In this document: positions 51,113 through 59,619 of the stretch, piece after piece
How the letters are laid out: the number at the start of each line of letters is the position of its first letter
Position numbering within the stretch: position 1 is the stretch's first letter
NCBI RefSeq assembly: GCF_001676615.1
Contig: NZ_LYXZ01000002.1
Location: forward strand, 1-64,000
Source of the DNA: Labrys sp. WJW
Lineage (GTDB): Bacteria > Pseudomonadota > Alphaproteobacteria > Rhizobiales > Labraceae
Direction: 5' to 3'
DNA: 64,000 nucleotides
The notes under the pieces: model-generated
The model's input: the letters and a program-made list of their open reading frames with translations, nothing else
Database searches by the model: none
Told to the model about the DNA's origin: nothing
Position numbers and translations under genes: made by a program

Positions 51113-52144
51113 ATGGACAGTATTCAGCAGCACCAACTGCCGGGCGTCAATTTCGTGCCGGCGGCGATCGCCGGCCTGATTTGGGCCTATCGCTTTCGTG
51201 AGGGCTACGAGCCCGAAGCGATCGATCCGCGTGACGTCCCTGCAGCGCTGGCGGCGGAGGATGGTTGGCTCTGGCTGCATTTCAGCCTGACCGATCGGCT
51301 CGCCCGGGATTGGCTGTCTTCCTTCGAAGACCTTCCCGAAGAGGTGCGGGCCCTGTTCCTGGCCAAGGACGAACCGCTTGGCCTGCACACGATCGACCAT
51401 GTCATCTTCGGCGTCATCACCGATTTCCACAGCGAGCTTGGCGGGGAGAGCGACCATCTTGGCCGTCTGCGCTTCGCGCTCAACGAGAGGCTGGTGATTT
51501 CGGGGCGCCGGCACCCGCTGCGCTCGGTGGAGGAGATCCATCGCGCCGTGCAGAAGGGCCTCAACCTGCCTGCCGCCGGACGCCTGATCGAGACGATCAT
51601 CGACCGTTTCTGCGATTCCGTCGCCCGCCGCGTGGCCGGCATGACCGACGAGCTCGATACCGCCGAAGACCGCGTCGTGGAGGACATGGCCGCCACCGAG
51701 CGGGTCAGGCTGATCGAGGTCCGCCGCATGACGGTCCGGGTCCACCGCCAGCTTTCCTCACTTGGCCATGTGTTGCGCGACTGGGAGGAACGTTCGGACG
51801 AGGCTGACAAGCCGGCCCTGCCTATAGCAGCCGAGCGCCTGGCCGACCGGCTGGAATCGCTCGACCACGACATCCTTACTTTGCAGGAGCGGGCCAAGCT
51901 CCTGCAGGATGAGGTGGGCGCCCGGCTGGCCGAAGAGACCAACCGCTCGCTGCGTGCCCTCTCGATCCTGACGGCGCTGCTGCTGCCTGGCAGCCTGGTT
52001 GCCGGCATCTTCGGCATGAACACCAAGGATCTGCCTTTTCTCGAGACGGAAGGGGGCTTCTGGTTCGCGATTCTCATCGGCGCGGCGGCGACGGCGTTGT
52101 TCTACTGGATCTTGCGGCGCGTCGGGGCGGGGCTGCGCATCTGA
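51113..52144 (+). CDS. CorA/ZntB-family metal ion transporter
   Basis: A 343-residue member of the CorA family. A large cytoplasmic domain (LWLHFSLTDRLARDWLSSFEDLPEEVRALFL, then long helices with ETIIDRFCDSVARRV and VRRMTVRVHRQLSSL-type sequence) precedes two C-terminal helices (SILTALLLPGSLVAGIFGMNTKDLPF and FWFAILIGAAATALFYWIL). The signature GMN is present (FGMN), followed by TKDLPF, more like ZntB-type than Mg2+-type CorA. The start at 51113 has GGAGG upstream. It moves Zn2+ or Mg2+ across the inner membrane; the ion cannot be decided from sequence alone. Confidence 0.87.
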   Translation: MDSIQQHQLPGVNFVPAAIAGLIWAYRFREGYEPEAIDPRDVPAALAAEDGWLWLHFSLTDRLARDWLSSFEDLPEEVRALFLAKDEPLGLHTIDHVIFGVITDFHSELGGESDHLGRLRFALNERLVISGRRHPLRSVEEIHRAVQKGLNLPAAGRLIETIIDRFCDSVARRVAGMTDELDTAEDRVVEDMAATERVRLIEVRRMTVRVHRQLSSLGHVLRDWEERSDEADKPALPIAAERLADRLESLDHDILTLQERAKLLQDEVGARLAEETNRSLRALSILTALLLPGSLVAGIFGMNTKDLPFLETEGGFWFAILIGAAATALFYWILRRVGAGLRI

Positions 52145-52236
52145 GTGCCTTTGCTGCCCTTGCGAAACGAGGCGCAACTTCCCACAATAGGGCAACCTTT
52201 TTCGAGAACGAGTTCCCCTTGTCCAGAGTTGCGGCG

Positions 52237-52983
52237 ATGCCCTGGCGCCTGAGCGCCAATTTCCTCCCAATCCTCGCCGTCTTCCTGGTGACGGCCATCA
52301 GCCTGGCGACCGGCTGGTTCGATTCAGGCATTGCCGTGTTCGCCTTCGTGGTGTCGGGCTGGCTGATCTCGTTATGCCTGCACGAAGGGGCCCATGCACT
52401 CGCCGCCTATTGGGGCGGGGACCGTTCGGTGGTGGAAAAGGGCTATCTGAGCCTCAATCCGCTCGCCTATGCCGACCCGTTGACCAGCTTCGGCTTTCCG
52501 CTGCTCTTCCTCATCCTGGGCGGCATCGGCCTGCCGGGCGGGGCCGTCTACATCAACCGGGCCGTGCTCAAGAACCGACACTGGGATGCCTTCGTGGCCC
52601 TGGCCGGGCCGATGGCCAATCTCGTCTGCCTGATCGCTTTGGGGCTGCCCTTCCTCATCGGCCTGCCGGAGACGATGGGCTCGCCACAGCTTTGGGCGGG
52701 CGTGGCATTCCTCGCTGCCCTGCAGGCCTCGGCCGTGGTGCTCAACCTCCTGCCGGTTCCCGGCTTCGACGGCTTTGCGATCATCCGGCCCTATCTGCCC
52801 TATGAGATGCAGGCTCAGGCCAATGCCATCGCACCCCTGGCGATGATGGGCTTCCTGTTCCTGTTGTTCACCACCCAGGTCAGCGGGGCCATCTGGAACG
52901 CGGTCTACAGGCTCGCTGCCTTGTTCGACATTTATCCGAATTATGTGGCGCTGGGTTATTACCTGTTCCGCTTCTGGCGATAG
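52237..52983 (+). CDS. M50-family membrane metalloprotease (site-2-protease-like)
   Basis: A polytopic membrane protein of 248 residues (254 if a TTG at 52219 is used). The zinc motif HExxH is HEGAH (H49, E50, H53) in a helix (WLISLCLHEGAHALAAYWGG), and the third metal ligand is the Asp of NLLPVPGFDGF in a later helix, the counterpart of the NPDG motif. The segment GGIGLPGGAVYINRAVLKNRHWDAFVALAGPMANLVC is typical of the rhomboid-unrelated M50 proteins often annotated as site-2 proteases. No PDZ or CBS domain is present. The substrate is unknown. Confidence 0.85.
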   Translation: MPWRLSANFLPILAVFLVTAISLATGWFDSGIAVFAFVVSGWLISLCLHEGAHALAAYWGGDRSVVEKGYLSLNPLAYADPLTSFGFPLLFLILGGIGLPGGAVYINRAVLKNRHWDAFVALAGPMANLVCLIALGLPFLIGLPETMGSPQLWAGVAFLAALQASAVVLNLLPVPGFDGFAIIRPYLPYEMQAQANAIAPLAMMGFLFLLFTTQVSGAIWNAVYRLAALFDIYPNYVALGYYLFRFWR

Positions 52984-53109
52984 TCCATTCGCGGGCAGGG
53001 CAGACCGGCAAAATAGGGCAGCGCTTGGAGTTGCGCCCTTGCCCCGTTGCGCCTGCTCGGCTACACACCGCCCCAAATCCCCTTTCCACGAAAGCTTGAG
53101 CAGGCAGCA

Positions 53110-54765
53110 ATGGCCGCGTATCAATTCGTCTACCACATGCAGGGTCTGAACAAGACCTATCCGGGTGGCAAGAAGGTCCTCGACAACATCCATCTGTCCT
53201 TCTACCCGGACGCCAAGATCGGCGTGCTCGGCGTGAACGGCTCGGGTAAGTCGACCTTGCTGCGCATCATGGCCGGCATCGACAAGGACTTCACCGGCGA
53301 CGGTTGGGTGGCCGAAGGCGCGCGCGTGGGCTATCTGCCGCAGGAGCCGCAGCTTGATCCCAGCAAGACCGTTCGCGAGAACGTCATGGACGGCGTCGCG
53401 GCCAAGAAGGCCGTGCTCGACCGCTACAACGAACTCGCCATGAATTACTCGGACGAGACGGCGGATGAGATGAGCCGCCTGCAGGACGAGATCGACGCCA
53501 AGAACCTGTGGGATCTCGACAGCCAGGTCGACCAGGCCATGGATGCGCTGATCTGCCCACCCGACGATGCCGCGGTCGACAATCTCTCCGGCGGTGAACG
53601 CCGCCGCGTGGCGCTCTGCCGCCTGTTGCTCGAACAGCCCGAGCTGCTGCTGCTGGACGAGCCGACCAACCATCTCGACGCGGAGACGGTGGCGTGGCTG
53701 GAAGGCCATCTGCGCACCTATCCGGGCGCGATCCTGATCGTCACCCATGACCGCTACTTCCTCGACAATGTCACCGGCTGGATCCTCGAGCTCGATCGCG
53801 GCCGCGGCATTCCCTATGAGGGCAATTACTCGACCTGGCTGGTGCAGAAACAGAAGCGCCTCGCCCAGGAATCGAGCGAGGAGGAGAGCCGCCAGAAACA
53901 GCTCGCCGCCGAGCAGGAGTGGATCGCCGCCAGCCCGAAGGCACGCCAGGCCAAGTCCAAGGCCCGTATCAACGCCTATGAGGATCTGCTCGCCAAGGCT
54001 AACGAGAAGGGCCCGACCACGGCCCAGATCATGATCCAGACCGGGCCGCGCCTGGGTGGCAAGGTCATCGAGGTCGAGGGCATCTCCAAGGCCTTCGGCG
54101 ATCGCCTCCTGATCGACGATCTCTCCTTCTCCCTGCCGCCGGGTGGCATCGTCGGCGTGATCGGCCCGAACGGCGCCGGCAAGACCACCTTGTTCCGCAT
54201 GCTGCTCGGCCTGGAAAAGCCCGATGCGGGCACCATCACCTTCGGCGACACCGTGCAGCCGGGCTATGTCGACCAGTCGCGCGATGCGCTCGACCCGAAC
54301 AAGACGGTCTGGCAGGAAATCTCTGGCGGCAACGAGATCCTCTATCTCGGCAAGCGCGAGGTGAATTCGCGCGGCTACACCTCCGCCTTCAACTTCAAGG
54401 GCGGCGACCAGCAAAAGAAGGTCGGCGTGCTCTCGGGCGGCGAACGCAACCGCGTGCAGCTCGCCAAGATGCTGAAGGAAGGCTCCAACGTGCTCTTCCT
54501 CGACGAACCGACCAACGACCTCGACGTGGAAACGCTGCGGGCCCTGGAAGAGGCGCTGGAGAACTATGCCGGCTGCGCCGTGATCATCTCGCATGATCGC
54601 TTCTTCCTCGACCGCCTCGCCACCCACATCCTCGCCTTCGAGGGCGACAGCCATGTCGAATGGTTCGAAGGCAACTTCGAGGCTTACGAGGAAGACAAGA
54701 AGCGCCGCCTCGGCATCGATTCCACCATTCCCAAGCGCATTCAGTACAAGAAGTTCTCGAGGTAA
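53110..54765 (+). CDS. ettA: Energy-dependent translational throttle protein EttA (ABC-F)
   Basis: A 551-residue ABC-F protein with two ATPase domains and no membrane part. The N-terminus (AYQFVYHMQGLNKTYPGGKKVLDNI) is that of EttA. Walker A motifs are GVNGSGKST and GPNGAGKTT, signatures LSGGERRRV and LSGGERNRV, and Walker B DEPTNHLD and DEPTNDLD. The arm and linker regions (SEEESRQKQLAAEQEWIAASPKARQAKSKARI) match EttA, and the length is close to the E. coli protein (555). It binds the ribosomal E site and gates the first peptide bond according to the ATP/ADP ratio. The ATG at 53110 fits the family start. Confidence 0.95.
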   Translation: MAAYQFVYHMQGLNKTYPGGKKVLDNIHLSFYPDAKIGVLGVNGSGKSTLLRIMAGIDKDFTGDGWVAEGARVGYLPQEPQLDPSKTVRENVMDGVAAKKAVLDRYNELAMNYSDETADEMSRLQDEIDAKNLWDLDSQVDQAMDALICPPDDAAVDNLSGGERRRVALCRLLLEQPELLLLDEPTNHLDAETVAWLEGHLRTYPGAILIVTHDRYFLDNVTGWILELDRGRGIPYEGNYSTWLVQKQKRLAQESSEEESRQKQLAAEQEWIAASPKARQAKSKARINAYEDLLAKANEKGPTTAQIMIQTGPRLGGKVIEVEGISKAFGDRLLIDDLSFSLPPGGIVGVIGPNGAGKTTLFRMLLGLEKPDAGTITFGDTVQPGYVDQSRDALDPNKTVWQEISGGNEILYLGKREVNSRGYTSAFNFKGGDQQKKVGVLSGGERNRVQLAKMLKEGSNVLFLDEPTNDLDVETLRALEEALENYAGCAVIISHDRFFLDRLATHILAFEGDSHVEWFEGNFEAYEEDKKRRLGIDSTIPKRIQYKKFSR

Positions 54766-54830
54766 GGGCTAAAAACGCGCAGGCCGATCTCTCGATCTGC
54801 CTCTGCGCATGATGCTGCGAGTCATTTGGG

Positions 54831-54850
54831 GGCGGGTCTTCTGACCCGCC
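54831..54850. repeat. Palindromic REP-like element A, copy 1
   Basis: GGCGGGTC-TTCT-GACCCGCC, an 8-bp stem with a tetraloop, 66 bp after the ettA stop. An identical stem with another tetraloop (TTAG) occurs just after the aroG stop at 62558-62577. Confidence 0.65.
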
Positions 54851-55032
54851 TCTTGCCGTTTTGGGAGGCACGCAATCTAGCGCTGACCGAGATCTCTTGG
54901 CTGAATCCTGGCCGTCGATCGCGAAAGCAGCATCTGGACTGCCGGCACGACGTCAGGCAATGACGGAAGGTTGTATTTTCGCGGTCTGCCGATCAAGCTC
55001 GGCAGGAGGCCATCCTTGACCCCGAGGCGAGC

Positions 55033-56028
55033 ATGGAGACGCCGATGGCATTGTCCCGTTCACCGGCAATCGTCGCGCGAGCCGTCGGGCTGTTGCTCTT
55101 CCTGGCCATAGGAAGCCAGAGCCTTGTGGCGATACTGCGCGGTTTTCCGGTAGGGCAGGGTGGTCTGTTCCTCTGTTTCTACATTCATGTCTGGGTGTCG
55201 ATCTATGACGGCATCTTCGACAGGAAGCGTCGCATCGTCTGGTTCCTCATGAGCTTCGCCTGGATCGGCGCTCTGGCCGCCGATATCCTCGCCTACGTCC
55301 TGCCCTGGGGCCAAATGGCGGGGTGGAGCGCGACGGTTCTTGCCAATCTGGTATCGCAATTGCCGGTGAGCCCGGAATGGCGGGCGGCGCTGCTCGATAC
55401 GCTTGTCGCTTTCTTCGCCTCCGATATTGGATTGGGGCTTCGTGTGTCGATCATCTTGCTTCCGGTCTTGCTGCTGATGCTTGACGGTGCGCTGATGCAT
55501 AATCGCGACGAAATGGGGCAATGGCGCCGGCGCAAGGAGGGGCGTGCGGGCTGCCTCGCAATCGCGACACTTGCCTTGGCGTTGGGAGCCGCCTCTGCGC
55601 TTGTGATTGAAATGGTGACGGCGCCTGCGAGGAATGCAACCTCGCCGGACGCTTACGCTATCCTGCCACCTTGGAGTTTCCTGCCCTTTTACGCCATCCT
55701 GCGCAGCCCGCCCGATAAGCTTGCCGGATTGCTCGCCATGGTGGTGGCGATGGCCGTGATATTGCCCGTGCCCTGGCTCGTCTCGGCCGGCAATCGCCTG
55801 CGCCCCTTGCGGCACTGGTTCCAACTGGCCTGCGCATTGCTGATCACCTGCTGGCTTGGCCTTGGTTGGCTCGGTGGCCAGCCGCCTGAAGAGCCCATCA
55901 TCTGGATGAGCTGGGGACTGGCCGCTTGTTATTTTGCCTTCTTCCTCGTCGTCTTGCCTTTCTTCGCGATTTGGGCGCGCCGGCAGACGAAAACCCAGGC
56001 ACATGCGACCGCAGCCGCTTTCGACTAA
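55033..56028 (+). CDS. Cytochrome-b-like membrane protein lacking haem ligands
   Basis: A 331-residue polytopic protein that follows the order of bc1 cytochrome b. LFLCFYIHVWVSIYDG (45-60) matches the FFICLYMHVGRGLYYGS block; ILAYVLPWGQMAGWSATVLANLVSQLP (85-111) matches the YVLPWGQMSFWGATVITNL block; and ILPPWSFLPFYAILRSPPDKLAGLLAMV (210-237) matches the PEWYFLPFYAILR(S/A)IPNKLGGV block. By eye, three of the four usual haem-ligand positions are replaced (His to Pro near residue 39, Asp near 131, Val near 145), the first helix with the fourth is absent, and PEWY has become PPWS. It therefore probably binds no b haem and has no Qo site. GAGG precedes ATG 55033. No Rieske or cytochrome c1 gene is near. 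Role unknown. Confidence 0.7.
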   Translation: METPMALSRSPAIVARAVGLLLFLAIGSQSLVAILRGFPVGQGGLFLCFYIHVWVSIYDGIFDRKRRIVWFLMSFAWIGALAADILAYVLPWGQMAGWSATVLANLVSQLPVSPEWRAALLDTLVAFFASDIGLGLRVSIILLPVLLLMLDGALMHNRDEMGQWRRRKEGRAGCLAIATLALALGAASALVIEMVTAPARNATSPDAYAILPPWSFLPFYAILRSPPDKLAGLLAMVVAMAVILPVPWLVSAGNRLRPLRHWFQLACALLITCWLGLGWLGGQPPEEPIIWMSWGLAACYFAFFLVVLPFFAIWARRQTKTQAHATAAAFD

Positions 56029-56100
56029 GCGGATTGAGATTGCATGCCATCGCTATCGAATCGTCTGGCGTCGACCTACTTTCGGAGCTCCCACCGTGGA

Positions 56101-56856
56101 ATGACAGTCGTGGGAAATGCAGCGTTGCCATCCAGACGTCGATCCGATCTGAACCGGTTCGGATTCTATCTGGGCATGCTTGTGATGCTGATCGGGCTGG
56201 GCAGTTGCGGCAATCAAGTCATTACCGACAAGCCTCTCTATGCGAAGGCCGGCGATGCCAATTCCGTGCGGCTGCGCGATGGTATCTGGATTGGCGGCGA
56301 CAATTGCAGACAGCTGCATAACGGAACTCTTTCGGGCCATGACTGCCAAGGGATCTTCCGCATCGCCGGAAGGCGCCTGGATTTCATCGTCGAAGAACCC
56401 GGAAGCAGGCACCCCAATCCCTCTTTTCGGTATCAGATTGCCGATGGTGGTATTTTGGTCGCTCAAGCAAGATTACTGGTGGAGCCTGGAGAGGCTGCGG
56501 GTTCTCGCGAAATGGCCGATCTGAGGCGCAACCCCAAATATCTCTATGTTGGTCTGCGTCCACTTTCCAAGGACGAGCGCGGTCAAATCACGGCGGTGAA
56601 GGCCTGGATCCTTCAATGCGGCGTTCCCGGACCTATCGAACGCCGCTACTCAGACTCTGTCATCCGCAGGCCTGTCGCCGGGACATTATTGCCTGGGGTG
56701 ACGATGGTCGGCGACAACTGCACCGTCGACGGGGCAACGACGCTGTTTGCATTGGCCCGCGCTGGCGAGAATTGGGAAGGGGCCATGATGGTAAAATGGC
56801 ATTTCCCCCACCTGGAGCAATTCGTGAAAGCGCAGCAAGGCCGAGGTCAACCATAG
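56101..56856 (+). CDS. Probable lipoprotein of unknown function
   Basis: A 251-residue protein (270 if the ATG at 56044 is used; neither has a clear ribosome site). An RRR-containing n-region precedes a hydrophobic stretch (FGFYLGMLVMLIGLGSC) with a lipobox-like GLGSC ending near residue 35 of this form, suggesting an outer-membrane or periplasmic lipoprotein. The mature part has paired short cysteines (DNCRQLHNG, SGHDCQGIF, WILQCGVPG, GDNCTVDG). No family is recognised. It follows the cytochrome-b-like gene closely on the same strand and may be co-transcribed with it. Confidence 0.65.
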   Translation: MTVVGNAALPSRRRSDLNRFGFYLGMLVMLIGLGSCGNQVITDKPLYAKAGDANSVRLRDGIWIGGDNCRQLHNGTLSGHDCQGIFRIAGRRLDFIVEEPGSRHPNPSFRYQIADGGILVAQARLLVEPGEAAGSREMADLRRNPKYLYVGLRPLSKDERGQITAVKAWILQCGVPGPIERRYSDSVIRRPVAGTLLPGVTMVGDNCTVDGATTLFALARAGENWEGAMMVKWHFPHLEQFVKAQQGRGQP

Positions 56857-56877
56857 ACCTGCTCACGCAGTGTCTCC

Positions 56878-56899
56878 GTGCCGATCTGAAGACCGGCAC
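56878..56899. repeat. Palindrome between convergent genes, REP-like family B
   Basis: GTGCCGATCTGAAGACCGGCAC, a hairpin placed in the 49-bp gap between two convergent genes, where it may terminate both transcripts. The core GTGCCGATCT/AGATCGGCAC type recurs at 60440-60519. Confidence 0.5.
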
Positions 56900-56905
56900 G
56901 TCGGG

Positions 56906-58243
56906 TCACGCCGCCTTCCTCACTTCCCAGCGCTCCTTCTGCGCATCCTGGCCGATCAAGGCCAGGCCATAGGCGATCGACTCGAACTGGTCCGTTGAGA
57001 CCAGGCGCTCCTCGCCGAAGCGCTCGGCGAAGAGCTTGCGGATGGCGGGCACGAAGGAAGTGCCGCCGGTGAGGAAGACGCGCTCGATCTCCTCCGCCCT
57101 GGTGTTGGCGCGCTTCAGGCCTTCGTCGAGGCTCGCCTCGATGCGGGCGACATCTCCCGCGATCCAGCGCTCGAAATCGCGGCGCTTGAGCGCGGCCGAG
57201 ATCTCGATGTCGCCACCGGCGAAGCGGAACTCGGTCTCGTCCTGGCTGGAAAGGGCGATCTTGGCCCTGGACACCGCGCTGTAGAGCGAAAAGCCCATAT
57301 CGAACTCGACGATCTCGATGAATTTCTCGAGCTTTTCCGGTTCCACCGCGACCTTGGCCAGGTCCTGCAAGCCCTTGAGATCGCCATTGGTCTTCATCAT
57401 GGCGAGCTGATGCCAGCGGGCGAGGTTGGCATAATAGTGATTGGGGATCGCCAATTCCTTGTCGAAGGAACGGAAAAGTCCGCCCTTGCCCAGGCGCGGC
57501 GAGACGATGCGGTCGACGATCGAATAGTCGAAGGCGTCGCCGGCAATGCCGATGCCGGAATGGGCGAGGGGGTCGGCCTTCAACTGGCCGGCAACCTGCT
57601 CGAAACGCATGATCGAAAAGTCGCTGGTGCCGCCGCCGAAATCGGCGACCAGCACGGTCGCATCGCGCTTGAGCTGGCGGGCATAGAAGAAGGCTGCGCC
57701 CACCGGCTCATAGACATAAGTGGGGTTGACGACGCCGAGCCGCTCGAAAGCGGTCTGGTAGCGCTGCATGGCCAGATCGTCATCGGGCTGGCGGCCGGCG
57801 AAGGTCACCGGACGGCCGATGACGAGATTGGCGGCCGACAAGTCGAGCCGCCCGTCGGCATGCTTGACCAGCGTGTTGAGGAAGGTCGCCAGCAGGTCCT
57901 CGAAACGGAAGCGCTCACGGAAGATGCGGGTCTCCTGGAAGGTGGCGCTGGCGGCAAAGCTCTTGAAGGACTGGATGAAGCGGAAGGCGGTCGTCGCTTC
58001 CACGAATTGCTCGATGGCCCAGGGGCCGCCCTCGACGCGGATCGTGGACTTGCCGGGGCGGCGCTCGTCCCAAAAGCACAGGGCCGTGACGAAATGGTTC
58101 AGGCCCTGGCCGCCATGCTCGAAGTTCAGCGCTTCGGTGCGGCCGTCGGCATGGGCAAAGGCGACCACCGTATTGCTGGTGCCGAAGTCGATGCCGACGG
58201 AGACAGGGGCGCTCTGTCCTGTGGCAGGGGATTGGGGCGGCAT
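56906..58243 (-). CDS. Hsp70-family ATPase (YegD-like, no substrate-binding domain)
   Basis: A 445-residue protein with the actin/Hsp70 nucleotide-binding fold: phosphate-1 VGIDFGTSNTVVAF, a YVYEPVGAAFFYARQL adenosine-side segment, phosphate-2 VLVADFGGGTSDFSIMRF, and the adenosine motif VFLTGGTSFVPAIRKLFAERFG. It stops shortly after this domain, so the beta substrate-binding domain and lid of DnaK are missing, as in YegD-type proteins. AGGAGG lies before ATG 58243. What it folds or moves is unknown. No DnaJ or GrpE gene is adjacent. Confidence 0.9.
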   Translation of the reverse strand: MPPQSPATGQSAPVSVGIDFGTSNTVVAFAHADGRTEALNFEHGGQGLNHFVTALCFWDERRPGKSTIRVEGGPWAIEQFVEATTAFRFIQSFKSFAASATFQETRIFRERFRFEDLLATFLNTLVKHADGRLDLSAANLVIGRPVTFAGRQPDDDLAMQRYQTAFERLGVVNPTYVYEPVGAAFFYARQLKRDATVLVADFGGGTSDFSIMRFEQVAGQLKADPLAHSGIGIAGDAFDYSIVDRIVSPRLGKGGLFRSFDKELAIPNHYYANLARWHQLAMMKTNGDLKGLQDLAKVAVEPEKLEKFIEIVEFDMGFSLYSAVSRAKIALSSQDETEFRFAGGDIEISAALKRRDFERWIAGDVARIEASLDEGLKRANTRAEEIERVFLTGGTSFVPAIRKLFAERFGEERLVSTDQFESIAYGLALIGQDAQKERWEVRKAA

Positions 58244-58255
58244 GAGGCCTCCTAG

Positions 58256-58553
58256 AGCGTTTTCCAGAAAAGTCGATAAACTTTTCGATTAAGAAAACGC
58301 GTAAAAACAAAAAGTTAGAGAGCAAAGTGCGATTTCCCTGAAATCGCACTTTGCTCGAAGGCATTTGTGCGATCCGTCGGAACCGACAAGAATCGCAAGG
58401 ACGCGTCGACGCTGAGGGCAGAGCAGGAAAAGCGTCCAGGATCGAACGCATTTTGCTCCGGCGATGGGGAAGAGGGCCGCGGGAAATAGCCCATGAGGCG
58501 CGCCAAAGCTAGAGCAAAGTGCGCTCAAGTGTGAACGTCCCTTTGCTCTAGCT
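58256..58553. repeat. Cluster of palindromic intergenic repeats (GAGCAAAGTGCG family)
   Basis: Three palindromes fill the 480-bp gap upstream of the Hsp70-like gene. First, GCGTTTTC/GAAAACGC arms at about 58257-58302 surround an inner GAAAAGT/ACTTTTC pair. Second, a 17-bp perfect stem with a 3-nt loop spans 58320-58356. Third, arms AGCTAGAGCAAAG (58507-58519) and CTTTGCTCTAGCT (58541-58553). GAGCAAAGTGCG occurs in both the second and the third. The 23-bp stretch 58387-58409 has a diverged copy at 38801-38823. Confidence 0.6.
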
Positions 58554-58725
58554 CCTTGTTCCCAAGCCAATCCGAAAGATTGGCTCAAGCGTCTTTGCGA
58601 TTCGAGGTGACTCCGTTGAAACGCAAACGCTATCGTGCCGATCTAAAATTTCCTGACTTTGATTTGTCAGACTTGTCAGCAGGCTCCCGCCCGCTACCAT
58701 GCCGCCAAACATGCGGGAGGACGCG

Positions 58726-59451
58726 ATGGAATTTGCCGGCGAGCGTATCGTGGTAACGGGAGCAACCAAGGGCATCGGGCGGGCCACCGCCAAGCTGCTG
58801 GCGGCGCGGGGCGCTGAGATCATTGCCATCGGGCGCAACCAGGCCGAGCTCGAAAGCCTGTCCGCCGAGACGGGCGCGGAGATCCATGCCGTGGATCTTG
58901 CCGATCCCGAGGCCGTCCGCGCCGTGGCCCGTTCGATCCAGCCCGTCGACCGGCTGGTCAACAATGCCGGCACCACCACGCTCGAACCCTTCCTGGAAAC
59001 CAGCGTCGAGGCCTTCCAGGAATTGATGTCGGTGAACGTGGTCGCGGCCATGATCTTCGGCCAGGAATGCGCGCGCAGCATGATCGCCCGTGGCAAGAAG
59101 GGGGCGATCGTCAACGTATCCAGCATTTCCTCCTCGATCGGCTTTACCGATCACGCGGCCTATTGTGCCAGCAAGGGCGCGCTCGACTCGCTGACGACGG
59201 TGATGGCGAACGAGCTCGGGCGCCAGGGCATCCGCGTCAATGCGATCTGCCCGACGGTGATCCTCACGCCCATGGCCGTGAAGGCCTGGAGCGATCCGGC
59301 CAAGGCCGCCCCCATGCTGCAGCGCATTCCACTGGGACGCTTCTTCGAACCGGAGGAAGTGGCCGAGACCATCGCCTTTCTCCTCAGCGACAAAGCCTCG
59401 ATGGTGAACGGCGTCGCCATGCCGGTGGATGGCGGTTTCCTGATCACCTGA
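58726..59451 (+). CDS. DCXR-like L-xylulose/carbonyl reductase (SDR family)
   Basis: A 241-residue short-chain reductase close to the dicarbonyl/L-xylulose reductase group. From memory of the mammalian enzyme, matching blocks are ERIVVTGATKGIGRATAKLL, VDRLVNNAGTT, GAIVNVSSISSSIGFTDHAAYCASKGALDSLT (catalytic Ser, Tyr, Lys), RVNAICPTVILTPM and AWSDPAKAAPMLQRIPLGRFFEPEEV, then GVAMPVDGGF. The group reduces L-xylulose to xylitol or acts on small dicarbonyls with NADPH. GGGAGG precedes ATG 58726, which fits the family start; the frame opens 27 bp earlier. It stands alone. Confidence 0.88.
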   Translation: MEFAGERIVVTGATKGIGRATAKLLAARGAEIIAIGRNQAELESLSAETGAEIHAVDLADPEAVRAVARSIQPVDRLVNNAGTTTLEPFLETSVEAFQELMSVNVVAAMIFGQECARSMIARGKKGAIVNVSSISSSIGFTDHAAYCASKGALDSLTTVMANELGRQGIRVNAICPTVILTPMAVKAWSDPAKAAPMLQRIPLGRFFEPEEVAETIAFLLSDKASMVNGVAMPVDGGFLIT

Positions 59452-59619
59452 CGCGGCCGGCCCCGTTCCGGCTGCCGGTGCTACGGCAGCGTGCCGAAAA
59501 AGGTGCCTGCTTTCAGTATTCACGGTGCGACAATGAGACCTGCAGCACCGTATCCAATTCCGCTATCGGATATGGCGCGCTAGATGCTTCGCCGGGGCGA
59601 ATATTCAAGGATATTTTTC

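Noticed and set aside
52372..54654. A 760-codon open frame on the minus strand opposite ettA and the M50 peptidase gene
   Set aside because: The plus-strand genes are unambiguous, and the antisense product resembles no family and has no start signals.
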